Origin: Rhizobium binae | GTDB lineage: Bacteria; Pseudomonadota; Alphaproteobacteria; Rhizobiales; Rhizobiaceae | DNA: 64,000 bases | Assembly: GCF_017357225.1 (NCBI RefSeq) | Contig: NZ_CP071604.1 | Coordinates: forward strand, 1,987,001 to 2,051,000 | Direction: 5' to 3' | Shown: positions 26,276 to 34,918 of the stretch, piece by piece | Layout: every line of letters begins with the position of its first letter | Position numbering within the stretch: the stretch's first letter is position 1 | The notes under the pieces: model-generated | Seen by the model: the letters and a program-made list of their open reading frames with translations, nothing else | Database searches by the model: none | Told to the model about the DNA's origin: nothing | Position numbers and translations under genes: made by a program

Positions 26276-27208
26276 ATGCCGGCGCGCATCGATCCGTGCC
26301 TCGCGCTGCTGAAGCCACGGCCGCCGAAAGGCCGGCAATGGGCGTTCGAGGTGAAATGGGATGGGTACCGCCTGGCCGTTCATATCGAGCCGAACGGGGT
26401 CAGGATCCTAACCAGCGGCGGTCATGACTGGACCGATCGTTTTCCTGCCATCGTGGCCGAGGCGAAACGACTTCCTGTCTCAACGGCGATATTGGATGGC
26501 GAGGCTGTCGTATTCGACGAGCTGGGCCGGTCGGATTTCGGCAAGCTCCAGCAGTCGCTCGGAGGCCGCGGCGGAAAGCGGACATCGTGGGAATCGGTCT
26601 TGATGGTCTTCGACCTTCTCTATCTCGATGGTCGTGACCTCACGGAAACCGAGCTCACTGCGCGGCGCCATCTCCTCGAGGGTGTGGTGCCTGCCGGCGG
26701 GGAGGAGGCGATCCGGTTATCGGAGGAGATCGAGGCGGATGGTGAAACCCTTCTCCGCATCGCCTGCGAGCATGGGCTTGAAGGCATCATCGCAAAAGAT
26801 CGGAACAGCACCTATCGCAGCGGTCGGTACGGCGACTGGCTGAAGATCAAATGCATTCAGAGCGACGGCTTTGTGATCGTGGGATATCAGAAGTCCAGCT
26901 CGGCGTTCGCGAATATCGGCGCGCTGCTGCTTGCGGCCCGGAAAGCCGGCGAGCTTGTCTACGTCGGATCGGTCGGAACTGGCTTTAAGGCAAGCCAGGC
27001 ATTGGAGCTTCGCGGTGCCATGGATAAGTTCAAGGTGTCAGCGCCCGCCGTGAGGTATACCGGCCGGCGCAAGAACCTGGTCTGGATCAAGCCGAAACTC
27101 ATCGCCGATATCGAATACCGGGCCTGGACGCATGACGGGAAGCTGCGGCATCCGTCTTACAAAGGATTGCGGGACGCTGCTGATAGTGCGGCGATTTTTG
27201 AGTTATAG
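26276..27208 (+). CDS. ATP-dependent DNA ligase, LigD catalytic domain, frameshifted leader
   Basis: 310 residues covering a LigD-type ligase domain: EVKWDGYRLAVHIEP with the adenylated Lys, ILDGEAVVFDELG, VFDLLYLDGRDL, EGIIAKDRNSTYRSGR, WLKIKC, and the C-terminal OB fold ending PSYKGLRDAADSAAIFEL. It would act in Ku-dependent end joining. There is no polymerase or phosphoesterase domain. The normal family leader (MTRPPRKPSLPLLGEADTPL) is encoded from ATG 26160 in another frame, and the join near 26245 needs one base to restore frame; the catalytic core itself is intact. No ribosome site precedes ATG 26276, so expression is doubtful. No ku gene in the window. Confidence 0.8.
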   Translation: MPARIDPCLALLKPRPPKGRQWAFEVKWDGYRLAVHIEPNGVRILTSGGHDWTDRFPAIVAEAKRLPVSTAILDGEAVVFDELGRSDFGKLQQSLGGRGGKRTSWESVLMVFDLLYLDGRDLTETELTARRHLLEGVVPAGGEEAIRLSEEIEADGETLLRIACEHGLEGIIAKDRNSTYRSGRYGDWLKIKCIQSDGFVIVGYQKSSSAFANIGALLLAARKAGELVYVGSVGTGFKASQALELRGAMDKFKVSAPAVRYTGRRKNLVWIKPKLIADIEYRAWTHDGKLRHPSYKGLRDAADSAAIFEL

Positions 27209-27306
27209 GAGATGGCAATTGATGGTGATAGGCTGCCAGCAAGTCAGCGAGATGGCGCACTTTCTTTGACATTCATGCTGAGCACTTGATTCTTTGGGAG
27301 GCTAGG

Positions 27307-27612
27307 GTGACAAAGCGCCTGTGTATCAATTGTCTAGCAGGCTTCATTCTCTGTTTACTTGGTGCGTACGCCCTAAGTATTTACAGCGGTGGCGTGGAAC
27401 ACATAAACGGATTCGCGAGATACATATACAATATTTTGGGGGCGCTTCTTGCGATACTGTTCCTGCCGGGGCCGGGGAGTTATTTATTCTCGCGGTCGTG
27501 GCCGGAGGTATGCAAGGATGAAGCCAATAGGGAATTTGTGCGCAAGAGCCCCTTGTTGATGTTTCTCGTCTGGCGCGAAATCAGGGATGAGGGATTGGAC
27601 GTGCGGCATTAG
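27307..27612 (+). CDS. Hypothetical small membrane protein
   Basis: 101 residues with two hydrophobic segments, about 7-26 (NCLAGFILCLLGAYALSIYS) and 40-60 (YIYNILGALLAILFLPGPGS), then a charged tail. GTG 27307 is chosen because GGAGG at 27298-27302 has five-base spacing. Codon use is more AT-rich than the core genes, consistent with recent acquisition. No family recognised. Confidence 0.55.
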   Translation: MTKRLCINCLAGFILCLLGAYALSIYSGGVEHINGFARYIYNILGALLAILFLPGPGSYLFSRSWPEVCKDEANREFVRKSPLLMFLVWREIRDEGLDVRH

Positions 27613-27664
27613 TGGCAGTCTGCCGTCAACGTGCAGGAAATCGCGTTTGGGAGGAAACCGCAGA

Positions 27665-27996
27665 TCACGCGGTTCCATCGACCTGGCCATCCTCATCAAG
27701 CTCGTGCACCGGCAGATAGGTGTTCTGCTCCATCCACTCACGGACGATATACCTGATAGCATCCTCGCGCGTCAGCACGAGCTCGCTCGGGACGTTCCGT
27801 AGAGCCTCTTCAGTGTCGTCGTCGAGAGCGATCGAGCCGGCGTTGCGCACCAGCAGTGCGGCACGGGAACTATGATTTGCAGGTCCGGCCGAGAAATGTC
27901 CGCGATTCGGTTCGCGGCATCTTCTGGTAAGGTGGCGAGCCAATGCAGGTTATTTGCACTCCTGCAGTCCCTCAGATAGCTAAATGTCATCCTCAT
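27665..27996 (-). pseudogene. Frameshifted small gene, possible regulator remnant
   Basis: The first part, from ATG 27996, reads MRMTFSYLRDCRSANNLHWL and continues with ATLPEDAANRIADIS; its start overlaps the stop of the upstream gene, as in a coupled operon. The second part, in another frame, reads IALDDDTEEALRNVP, then LVLTREDAIRYIVREWMEQN and VHELDEDGQVDGTA before the stop at 27665. The two halves join only if one base was lost near 27850. The C-terminal part resembles small conserved rhizobial proteins. An alternative is one intact shorter protein starting at GTG 27850. Confidence 0.4.
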
Positions 27997-28198
27997 TATC
28001 GCCAGTCGGATTCGACTGCCTTATCGCAGCAACAAATAACTCGACCGACTCCAGGCCGGATGGTGGCGGTCGGATCACATAAAGGTGCCCCAATGTCCAC
28101 ACGTCAATTCCCATAAGCAGGGCGATCGCCACAACCTCCTCGGGGGTTCGCTTAACCTCCTTCCTTTCAATGAAGAACATGCCTGCAATCGAAAACAT
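27980..28198 (-). CDS. Hypothetical 72-residue protein
   Basis: Short protein with a mildly hydrophobic N-terminus (MFSIAGMFFIERKEV) and a compact middle (RTPEEVVAIALLMGIDVWTL). ATG 28198 follows an AGGG site at about five bases. Its stop overlaps the start of the frameshifted gene on the same strand, suggesting translational coupling. No family recognised. Confidence 0.45.
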   Translation of the reverse strand: MFSIAGMFFIERKEVKRTPEEVVAIALLMGIDVWTLGHLYVIRPPPSGLESVELFVAAIRQSNPTGDNEDDI

Positions 28199-28442
28199 CC
28201 GAGCCCTCTACGTGATGGTGAGCGGACTTCAAACTGCGGCGCGCCGGCTGCCGGCCGACTGCAACCGCAGACATAGCCATTACGTCACGGCGGTATTCGA
28301 ATGTCGAGTGGGGGCTATCCTCTACAAAGGAGGGTGGTCATGCACCTTTCTGTTGACTTGTAGCGTCAGAATTCAAAATTCTCTGGTTCAGCGAGGCCCA
28401 CGTTGAAACACTTCTCAATCATTGCGGGCGGAGTTGCGGCCT

Positions 28443-28784
28443 CTATTCCGACGGTTTGGAAAAGCCGCGGTAGAAGCGCGTCGGCTTCAGCAGCGAACTG
28501 GTGATGTTGGCGACGATCGGCCCATCCGCCTCGCTTCTCGCCTTCGCCTCCTGCCACTCCCGATCGGCGATGAACTCGGCCCATTTTTGCTCGCGCTCCG
28601 CCAGCGACCGCCATTCAAGCAGATAGGTCAGATCGTTGCTGGAAGAACCGATCATCGTCGTCCAGAAGCCGAGCGAGCGGATGCCGAGACGTTCCCAGAT
28701 CGCCAGCGTCGCGGTCTCGAAACGCTGTTGCAGTGCCGGCAGCTTCTCCGGCAGACATGTATAGATGCGCAATTCGTGGATCAT
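28443..28784 (-). CDS. NIPSNAP-family protein
   Basis: 113-residue ferredoxin-like protein of the NIPSNAP family. Family features are MIHELRIYTCLPEKLPALQQ at the N-terminus, LGIRSLGFWTTMIGSSSNDLTYLLEW in the middle and EREQKWAEFIADREWQEA. ATG 28784 has GGAG at six-base spacing. Members are small alpha/beta barrel proteins of uncertain function, often near catabolic genes. It is the last gene before the distal attachment repeat. Confidence 0.85.
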   Translation of the reverse strand: MIHELRIYTCLPEKLPALQQRFETATLAIWERLGIRSLGFWTTMIGSSSNDLTYLLEWRSLAEREQKWAEFIADREWQEAKARSEADGPIVANITSSLLKPTRFYRGFSKPSE

Positions 28785-28913
28785 CGGATGCTCCCAGGTG
28801 AATGTCCTTCGGAGCGTCCTCAATCCGCCATCCGAAATGACGGGCATGGTACCGCGTCGCCCCTCAGGTCAAAGCATCTTCATTGAAATTACAGCATAAT
28901 GTCAGACTTTGGC

Positions 28914-28933
28914 ATTCCTGCAGGGGTCGCCAT
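28914..28933 (+). repeat. attR-like 20-bp repeat
   Basis: Exact copy of tRNA-Arg bases 24813-24832 with no tRNA structure upstream, so it is a partial tRNA remnant marking the distal island end. No imperfect extension of the tRNA is visible upstream of it. Confidence 0.85.
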
Positions 28934-29164
28934 CATTTCAAAGAGTTTAGCTGTGCTTGTTCTCTTCGGCCACCTACTGCGGCATCTGATGGTTTTTCGC
29001 GCAGAAGGGCTTCTAGTATTGATGTATTGCCGGATTTTTTGGCCAAGGGGCTTCCGGGGTAAGATATCATTGTGGTTGCAAATTGCGAGTGAGATTACAG
29101 ACCGCACGCGACGATCAAGAGCGATTTGCGTAACGCGCCTTTGGCTATGCCTCTCGCCAGTCCC

Positions 29165-29380
29165 TCACCGCGACGAAAACCCACTCCGGCAGAATTCTTC
29201 AATCTCGGGGAAAGGCACGAGACGGCGCGGAATTGAGCTGATGTCGCAACACCACGAACGCATTGCCACGTTGTCACCAGCGGCCTTCCGTTCCACGATG
29301 CAGGGCCCTGTATCCGAGCGCCTGACCAGCGTTCTGCTGGACCGCATCAGCACGACGTCAACTTCTTCGAGATGAACCAT
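29165..29380 (-). CDS. Doubtful 71-residue frame
   Basis: A frame with a modestly protein-like sequence (MVHLEEVDVVLMRSSRTLVR) lies in the gap between the attachment repeat and the RTX gene. It lacks a clear ribosome site and a recognisable family. It may be spurious. The rest of 28934-29575 shows nothing identifiable. Confidence 0.2.
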   Translation of the reverse strand: MVHLEEVDVVLMRSSRTLVRRSDTGPCIVERKAAGDNVAMRSWCCDISSIPRRLVPFPEIEEFCRSGFSSR

Positions 29381-29575
29381 GGAAGCTTTCGCCTCGCGAA
29401 AGGCCGCGCCTGAGAGCCCGACTGAGGCCTGTGAAAAAATTGCGGCGCGCAGATGCGACCTACTCGGGCTATGCGCAGCCGGCGGACTCATCCACGCGCC
29501 GAAACAGCCGGCTTTGCGTGCCTGACATATTTCCGATTGTTGTGGCGATCGGATGACCGCCACAACGGGTATTAG

Positions 29576-31417
29576 TTACAGGAGAAAATCGCCTGCCCCC
29601 AGCGCGACGTGGCCCTTCAGCTGGATCTCGAAGTCATGAACGCCGTCGCCGTTCAAATCGGCCTGGATAACGGTATGGTCGTCCTCGTAGTGCCACGCGA
29701 GCGCACCAGCCTTCTTGTCGAACAAGGCGTTCTCCTGCGCCTGGAAATGGAAGGCTGCATCGCCCTGCGCAGAGCCATTCGCATCGATCGCCGAGAGGTC
29801 GATCTTATCGACGCCATGCTGGAAGTCGGTGATGACGTCGCGGTTCCAGCCGGAGCCGGTCTCCGTCGGGGCCTTGAAGGTAAACGTATCCGAGCTGGTG
29901 CCACCGCTCATGATGTCCCTTCCGGCGCCACCAATGAGGACGTCCGAGCCGGCGCCGCCCTTCAGCACGTCGTTGCCGCCGAGACCCTTGTAGGTTTCGT
30001 TGCCGCCGTTGGACTGACCGGTGTGTGGCAGGTAGTCGTTACCATCGGTGCCGGTGTATACCTTCGTCGTCGTAGTCGGCGTGGTCGGTTGCGTCGGCGT
30101 AGTCGGCTCCGTCGGTGTGGTCGGCGTCCCCGAGCCGGAGCTCGGTTGCGTCGGCGTAGTCGTCGGCTCTGTCGGCGTGGTTGGCGCTACCGGCTGCGTC
30201 GGCGTGGTTGGCGTTCCCGATGCCGGGGAGGAGCCCGATTCATAGGCGCCCATATCGACAGTTCCAACGACGCGAGCGTCGCCGTCCAGATCAACCGAGT
30301 CGACGCCGTACTTGGCGGTTCCGCTGTCGATTGCCGCCGAGCCGGAGGCGAGGTGGAAGTCGCCGCTCGATGCCCCCGCGAAATGCGGGTCGACGCCAAG
30401 CTTGTTGCCGTCCGCCGAGCTAGGCATTGCGTTGCCGCCATCGGTTTTGACCGAGGCCTGGCCGGCCGTGCCGTTGTAGGTGATGTTGTTGGCCCACACG
30501 ATGTTTTTGTTGGTGTAGCCGCCGTACGACGTGTTATCAACCGCGGTGTTGTTCTTGTTCACCGACGGGTCTGCTACGGCGATGTTGTTGACCCAGGTGT
30601 TGTTGCTCGACTGCGCGTTGCTGAGTTCGCCGCGCCAGGTGCCGTCGTTCAACAGGTCCTGATTGTTGTGGTATGCGGTGTTGTTCTTCACCGTGACGGA
30701 GTCGCTCCAGGTAACCTGGATGCCTTTGCTGCCGTTCTCATAGACGAGGTTGTTGTCGACCAGGGTCTTAAACGTGTAGTTCGGATGACCGCTCGTCTGC
30801 GTGCTCTGGAAATCGTCGATGATGATGCCGTTGCCATCGGTGTGCGCACCCGACTTCGTGACGTTGTCGTGCGAGATGTTGTTCCGGATGATGTTGCGGA
30901 AGCTGCCATCATCAGGCGCCCCGGTGATATTCCGGTTCTGGTAGAGGGAAATGCCTGAAAACCAGCCGGCACTCGCATTTTTGTAAGTCTCGTTCCCTTC
31001 GATCGTGATGAAGTCGGATCCGGCGAAGGCGATGCCGGACGCACCGTTGTCGTGGGAAACGTTGTTGGCGATCTTCACATGGTGGACGCCATCACCAACA
31101 ATACCGTGCGAATCGCTTCCGTAGACCTCGAAGCCCTGGACCGCCACGTAGTTAGCAGTGATGTTGATACCATTTGCGCCGCCCGATGCCGAGTGTATCA
31201 CCGCACCACCCGGTACCTCCGACCGCAAGGTAATGTAGCCGGCCGCGGAACCATCCTTGTACATGTTCACCGACTCGTTATAGACGCCCGCGCGCACCAC
31301 GACCTCGTCGCCAGGCTTGAGGTCCGCGGCCATCGCCTCATTGATCGTGTGAAAAGGAGAGGTGGCACTGCCGTTACCGCCGCTGCTGCTGCTCGCCGAT
31401 ACGTAGTATGTTGTCAT
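29576..31417 (-). CDS. Secreted RTX protein with right-handed beta-helix
   Basis: 613 residues without a Sec signal. Residues about 1-390 form a right-handed parallel beta-helix rich in N-N-I/V ladders (KIANNVSHDNGASGIAF, IIRNNISHDN), the fold of polysaccharide lyases and epimerases. A Pro/Thr linker built from PTTPTQP/PTTPTEP units follows, then calcium-binding RTX nonapeptides (GGNDVLKGGAGSDVLIGG) and a C-terminal secretion-like end closing GAGDFLL. This is the layout of type I-secreted rhizobial enzymes exported by PrsDE, such as Ply glycanases. A role in modifying surface or plant polysaccharide is inferred. No transporter genes adjoin it. The upstream 300 bp is AT-rich. Confidence 0.85.
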   Translation of the reverse strand: MTTYYVSASSSSGGNGSATSPFHTINEAMAADLKPGDEVVVRAGVYNESVNMYKDGSAAGYITLRSEVPGGAVIHSASGGANGINITANYVAVQGFEVYGSDSHGIVGDGVHHVKIANNVSHDNGASGIAFAGSDFITIEGNETYKNASAGWFSGISLYQNRNITGAPDDGSFRNIIRNNISHDNVTKSGAHTDGNGIIIDDFQSTQTSGHPNYTFKTLVDNNLVYENGSKGIQVTWSDSVTVKNNTAYHNNQDLLNDGTWRGELSNAQSSNNTWVNNIAVADPSVNKNNTAVDNTSYGGYTNKNIVWANNITYNGTAGQASVKTDGGNAMPSSADGNKLGVDPHFAGASSGDFHLASGSAAIDSGTAKYGVDSVDLDGDARVVGTVDMGAYESGSSPASGTPTTPTQPVAPTTPTEPTTTPTQPSSGSGTPTTPTEPTTPTQPTTPTTTTKVYTGTDGNDYLPHTGQSNGGNETYKGLGGNDVLKGGAGSDVLIGGAGRDIMSGGTSSDTFTFKAPTETGSGWNRDVITDFQHGVDKIDLSAIDANGSAQGDAAFHFQAQENALFDKKAGALAWHYEDDHTVIQADLNGDGVHDFEIQLKGHVALGAGDFLL

Positions 31418-32798
31418 GTCTTGTTCCTCAACCGTTGCCAGTTAATATTTTTAGTTAATCCTTGGTTACGGCGAGGGGTTATAAGGCGACGTTTTGGAGG
31501 GCGCAACAGTAGCGAGACAGTAAGTGCTTGAGAAGAATAGCCATATTGCTGCCACAATATCAGAATCGATCCATTGTTACATTTTGAAATATTTGCTGAA
31601 TTTTGAGTCGCCCAAAATGGGGCAATATATAATCTCGCTCGCCGCGAAATATTCTTTCTGCAACTACAGGGATATCTGCCCGTTGAAAACATTATGAAAA
31701 ATTGCGGGGTGCGACCACGAAAGGCAGAATCGAATTTTTTTTCGAAATTTAGCTATTTTGGACGTCGTAGGCCTAGAAAGTGATACTAATTGAGATGATC
31801 GGGGGAGCGAGGATCGCCGAATCACCGCGACTCGAACGTCAAAATAAGCCCCGATCAACGGCACGGGCGACAAGGCAATGCTCGGTTTTCGTGAGTCCGA
31901 TACCGCGATCGAGGTACTCGGAACACTGCTGCAGGCATGCTGCAAAGAGCAGCGCCGACCACTCACGCAAGCGTGCTGAACCAGGCCCCGTCATCCGCAA
32001 AGCAGCCGATCTCATCGGATCGACCGTCAACATTGCAGACCCGGTTGTTGGCTAGCCGCTCAACCCATTGCCGAAGCGACTGGCAGCAGAGGATCCCGAT
32101 GCCAAGCCTCGAAACGGCGGCGCTTGGATCGGTAGCTCGGGGGAGTCTCACTAAGAAAATGAGCTTGCTCCGTCGGACGAGCGGGACTGGGATAGCCGGT
32201 ATGCCAGCCGCCGCGCCGAGAGCAACGGCGGCGTCGTCCATACGACCTACAACGGCAATGAAACCTGCCTGAGGCATGAATCATAAAGTGCTTGCCGAAC
32301 GGACCGTCGACGGCTTGCAAGCACGAGACAGCAAGCCGACCAGCGATCCTGTTTTAACGGCCTTGGAAAAGCTTGATGATCTTCGGAGTAATGCCGTGTT
32401 GTTTGACGTCGACGACACCGTCATAGGTATGCGGCCGGAAACAACGGCTGCAACAAATCGCTCGCATGCAAGCCGTGGAGCTTCGGCGTCCGAAACATCT
32501 GTCACAAGCCCGGCGCCGAGACGGACATTTGCATCAAATCGGTCGCGCAATCTTTCACCGCTCGCTTCTCGCCCTTGAGCTGCATTGCAGCAATGTGAAG
32601 TAAGCATCGTAGTCCTGACGGGTAGGACGCAGGCGGTTAGAAGTTCCACGGCAATCATCATTGTTAGGGTACGACCGCATTTGTCACGGATCGGCGTTCC
32701 TTACCTATTTCGATCCGTGCGACGCGAAAGACGACGCGTGAATCCAATGGATTTCGCCGAAAGGATGGAAGGAATTGCTGGGGGCGTAACCACTTTTC
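31418..32798. other. Gene-poor accessory stretch
   Basis: About 1.4 kb without a convincing gene. 31430-31780 is AT-rich and probably the promoter region of the RTX gene. A frame ending at about 32282-32284 reads DWDSRYASRRAESNGGVVHT and then YNGNETCLRHES before a stop; it looks like the tail of a decayed gene. The remainder reads as low-complexity translation on both strands. Confidence 0.35.
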
Positions 32799-33110
32799 TC
32801 AGCGATCCAGGAAATGATCGAAATAAACCTTCGGAATGGGGTAGGCGTAGACGCCCCGGTCGACGAAGCCGTGTCTGTAGAGGCAGTTTCTGAGCGCCGC
32901 GTTGTAATGCAGGCTTTGCGGATCCGGGGAGCCGCGTTGCCATGAGCCGGCCTCCGGTTCGCACCACCGGAGGGCTTTGTCGTATCGAGCCAGGAGGACA
33001 GGATCGGTATCGACCAAAACACCGCCGTAGGATCGGTAGTTTGAAGGTGATTCTGCGGCCGAAATACAGCCCAAGCTAAGTGCAACGCCAACGACTGCCA
33101 TCAATCTCAT
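32799..33110 (-). CDS. Small exported protein of unknown function
   Basis: 103 residues with a signal peptide (MRLMAVVGVALSLGCISAAE; a Cys at residue 15 could alternatively be a lipobox). The mature part has two cysteines (RWCEPE and RNCLYRHGF) that could pair, and the family-like block DPVLLARYDKALRWCEPE. ATG 33110 has AGGGGA upstream at ten bases. It resembles short secreted rhizobial proteins of unknown role. Confidence 0.6.
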   Translation of the reverse strand: MRLMAVVGVALSLGCISAAESPSNYRSYGGVLVDTDPVLLARYDKALRWCEPEAGSWQRGSPDPQSLHYNAALRNCLYRHGFVDRGVYAYPIPKVYFDHFLDR

Positions 33111-33257
33111 TGGATTTAGTTCCCCTGATCGATCATCGAAGTATTCCAGCCGAAGGTTATTGGTTTCAACGCCTGCGGGCAAGAGGCATGCACTGCAAGG
33201 GCATGGCAAGATGACGGGCCGCCGCAGTGGGCGGCTGTCATCCATCCTCTCGGTGGA

Positions 33258-33698
33258 TCAATCCAGGAGATCGGCCGGCACCTTGCCGCCATTTTCCGAC
33301 AGCCGCTTCATCAGTGCCTTGTGCAACCACATATTCATTTTTGCGGAATCGCCGCTGTCGCCGACATAGCCGAGTTCGGCGGCAAGCTCCTTGCGCTCGG
33401 CGAGGCTCGCATCCATCCCGACGGCTTTCATAAGGTCGACGATCGAGTGCCGCCAATCGAGTTTCTGGCCGCTCTTCTTCACAGCCGCGTCGAGGATGGG
33501 GACGATGTCGACTGTTGCTGCCGCCGGGGCTGGAGCCGTCTTGCTCTGCGCTGGAGAAGCCGTCGGCGCCTGGCTGGGCGCCGGCGAAGGTGAGACGGGA
33601 GTTTGGACCGGTGCCGCCTTTGGTGCATTGGCGGCAGCGGGTTCGGCAGCTTTGGCTTCTCCAAAGATTGCATGTTTGATCTTGTCAAAAATTCCCAT
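33258..33698 (-). CDS. DUF3597 protein
   Basis: 146 residues. The family start MGIFDKIKHAIFG is followed by a Pro/Ala/Gln-rich linker (residues about 18-62) and a helical DUF3597 domain: VDIVPILDAAVKKSGQKLDW, SIVDLMKAVGMDASLAERKE, AAELGYVGDSGDSAKMNMWL, HKALMKRLSENGG. The domain is also found near LysM proteins. GGAGG lies before ATG 33698. Function unknown; no operon partner. Confidence 0.88.
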   Translation of the reverse strand: MGIFDKIKHAIFGEAKAAEPAAANAPKAAPVQTPVSPSPAPSQAPTASPAQSKTAPAPAAATVDIVPILDAAVKKSGQKLDWRHSIVDLMKAVGMDASLAERKELAAELGYVGDSGDSAKMNMWLHKALMKRLSENGGKVPADLLD

Positions 33699-34120
33699 TC
33701 CTGAACCTCCGGCTTCGTAAAATAGAACATGCTGAACATGGAGTTCCTGCAAGGCATATCCAGAAGAGCGGAAGTTTATTTTTGCCACTTAAATGGAGGG
33801 AGCAAAGATCTTGATAACCGCGGCCAACGTGATCGACCCGGCTTTCGCCCTGTTGGAAGCAATCCTTGTGCTAATCCTTCAGTGTGAACCATAGGGAGGA
33901 GGCGGCGGCCGCTACGTCTGATGATGCCGCCGACGCTGTCGAGGCCCGCACGCTGGATGCCTTCCGCGCCATGGCTGCCGACCAGCGGCGCAAGATGATC
34001 ATCCGTTGCGTCGATATATCCTCTGGTAGCAGCCTCTTGCAGGGCGGCCTCCCGTTGAACGTCAAAGACCCGCCGAACCGGGAGGCGCGGCGGGTCTTTT
34101 AGAAAGCTTCAGCTCGAGAC
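33699..34120. other. Intergenic stretch before aapP
   Basis: No gene supported. A plus-strand frame at 33884-34102 runs through a terminator hairpin and is rejected. The hairpin at 34064-34100 probably ends the aap transcript. Confidence 0.4.
34064..34100 (-). terminator. Terminator of aap operon
   Basis: AAAGACCCGCCG (34064-34075) and CGGCGGGTCTTT (34088-34099) form a perfect 12-bp stem. It lies about 20 bp past the aapP stop and could work in both directions. Confidence 0.75.
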
Positions 34121-34894
34121 TTAATGCAGGATCTGGCTGAGGAACAGCTTGGTGCGCTCGTGCTGCGGATTGTCGAAGAACTCGGCCGGCGAATTCTGTT
34201 CGACGATCTGGCCCTGGTCCATGAAGATGACGCGGTTGGCGACCTGGCGGGCAAAGCCCATTTCATGGGTGACGCAGAGCATGGTCATGCCTTCCTCGGC
34301 AAGACCGACCATGGTGTCGAGCACCTCCTTGATCATCTCAGGATCGAGCGCCGAAGTCGGCTCGTCGAACAGCATGATCTTCGGGTTCATGCACAGCGAC
34401 CGGGCGATCGCCACGCGCTGCTGCTGGCCGCCGGAAAGCTGGCCGGGATATTTGTTGGCCTGTTCGGGGATCTTGACGCGCTTCAGGAAATGCATGGCGA
34501 TCTCTTCCGCCTGCTTCTTCGGCATCTTGCGCACCCAGATCGGCGCCAGCGTGCAGTTTTCGAGGATCGTCAGGTGCGGGAAGAGATTGAAGTGCTGGAA
34601 CACCATGCCGACTTCGCGCCTGACTTCATCGATCTTCTTCAGGTCGTTGGTGAGCTCGGTGCCATCGACGATGATCTGGCCCTTCTGGTGTTCTTCCAGC
34701 CGGTTGATGCAGCGGATCATTGTCGATTTGCCGGAGCCCGACGGGCCGGCGATGACGATGCGCTCGCCGCGCATGACCTTCAGGTTGATGTCGCGCAGCA
34801 CGTGGAAATCGCCGTACCACTTGTTCATGTTGATGATCTCGACCGCGACTTCGGTCGTCGAGACGGTGAGCTTTTTCGCTGGAGCTTCAGCCAT
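34121..34894 (-). CDS. aapP: General L-amino-acid ABC transporter ATPase
   Basis: 257-residue ATPase of the AapJQMP system, which imports a broad range of L-amino acids in Rhizobium. Walker [16 protein letters not shown]-loop FQHFNLF, signature [14 protein letters not shown], Walker [12 protein letters not shown] and the switch VTHEMGFAR are all intact. It is the last gene of the aapJ-aapQ-aapM-aapP order, 24 bp after aapM. In R. leguminosarum the system is needed for normal amino-acid exchange in nodules, by established knowledge. Confidence 0.97.
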   Translation of the reverse strand: MAEAPAKKLTVSTTEVAVEIINMNKWYGDFHVLRDINLKVMRGERIVIAGPSGSGKSTMIRCINRLEEHQKGQIIVDGTELTNDLKKIDEVRREVGMVFQHFNLFPHLTILENCTLAPIWVRKMPKKQAEEIAMHFLKRVKIPEQANKYPGQLSGGQQQRVAIARSLCMNPKIMLFDEPTSALDPEMIKEVLDTMVGLAEEGMTMLCVTHEMGFARQVANRVIFMDQGQIVEQNSPAEFFDNPQHERTKLFLSQILH

Positions 34895-34918
34895 GATTGT
34901 TTCCCTTATTCTTATCGT

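Larger units (their letters stand above)
24833..28913. mobile_element. Putative tRNA-Arg genomic island, 4.1 kb, decayed
   Basis: The stretch between two exact 20-bp tRNA-Arg tail repeats. It holds two zinc-ribbon genes, a LigD-type ligase with a frameshifted leader, three to four small unknown genes and a NIPSNAP gene. Several reading frames appear broken, base composition is more varied than in the flanking core, and no integrase is visible. It may be a deletion remnant of a larger element or one mobilised in trans. Confidence 0.6.

Noticed and set aside
28899..29375. Plus-strand frame across the distal attachment repeat
   Set aside because: Contains the tRNA fragment and no domain; start weak.
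30060..30240. Short tandem DNA repeats that might suggest a CRISPR or satellite
   Set aside because: They encode the Pro/Thr linker of the RTX protein in frame; there are no unique spacers.
24833..34000. Insertion sequence or integrase
   Set aside because: No transposase- or tyrosine-recombinase-like motifs were seen in any frame of this accessory region.
33884..34102. 72-codon plus-strand frame upstream of the aap terminator
   Set aside because: It reads through a perfect 12-bp terminator stem and has no recognisable family.
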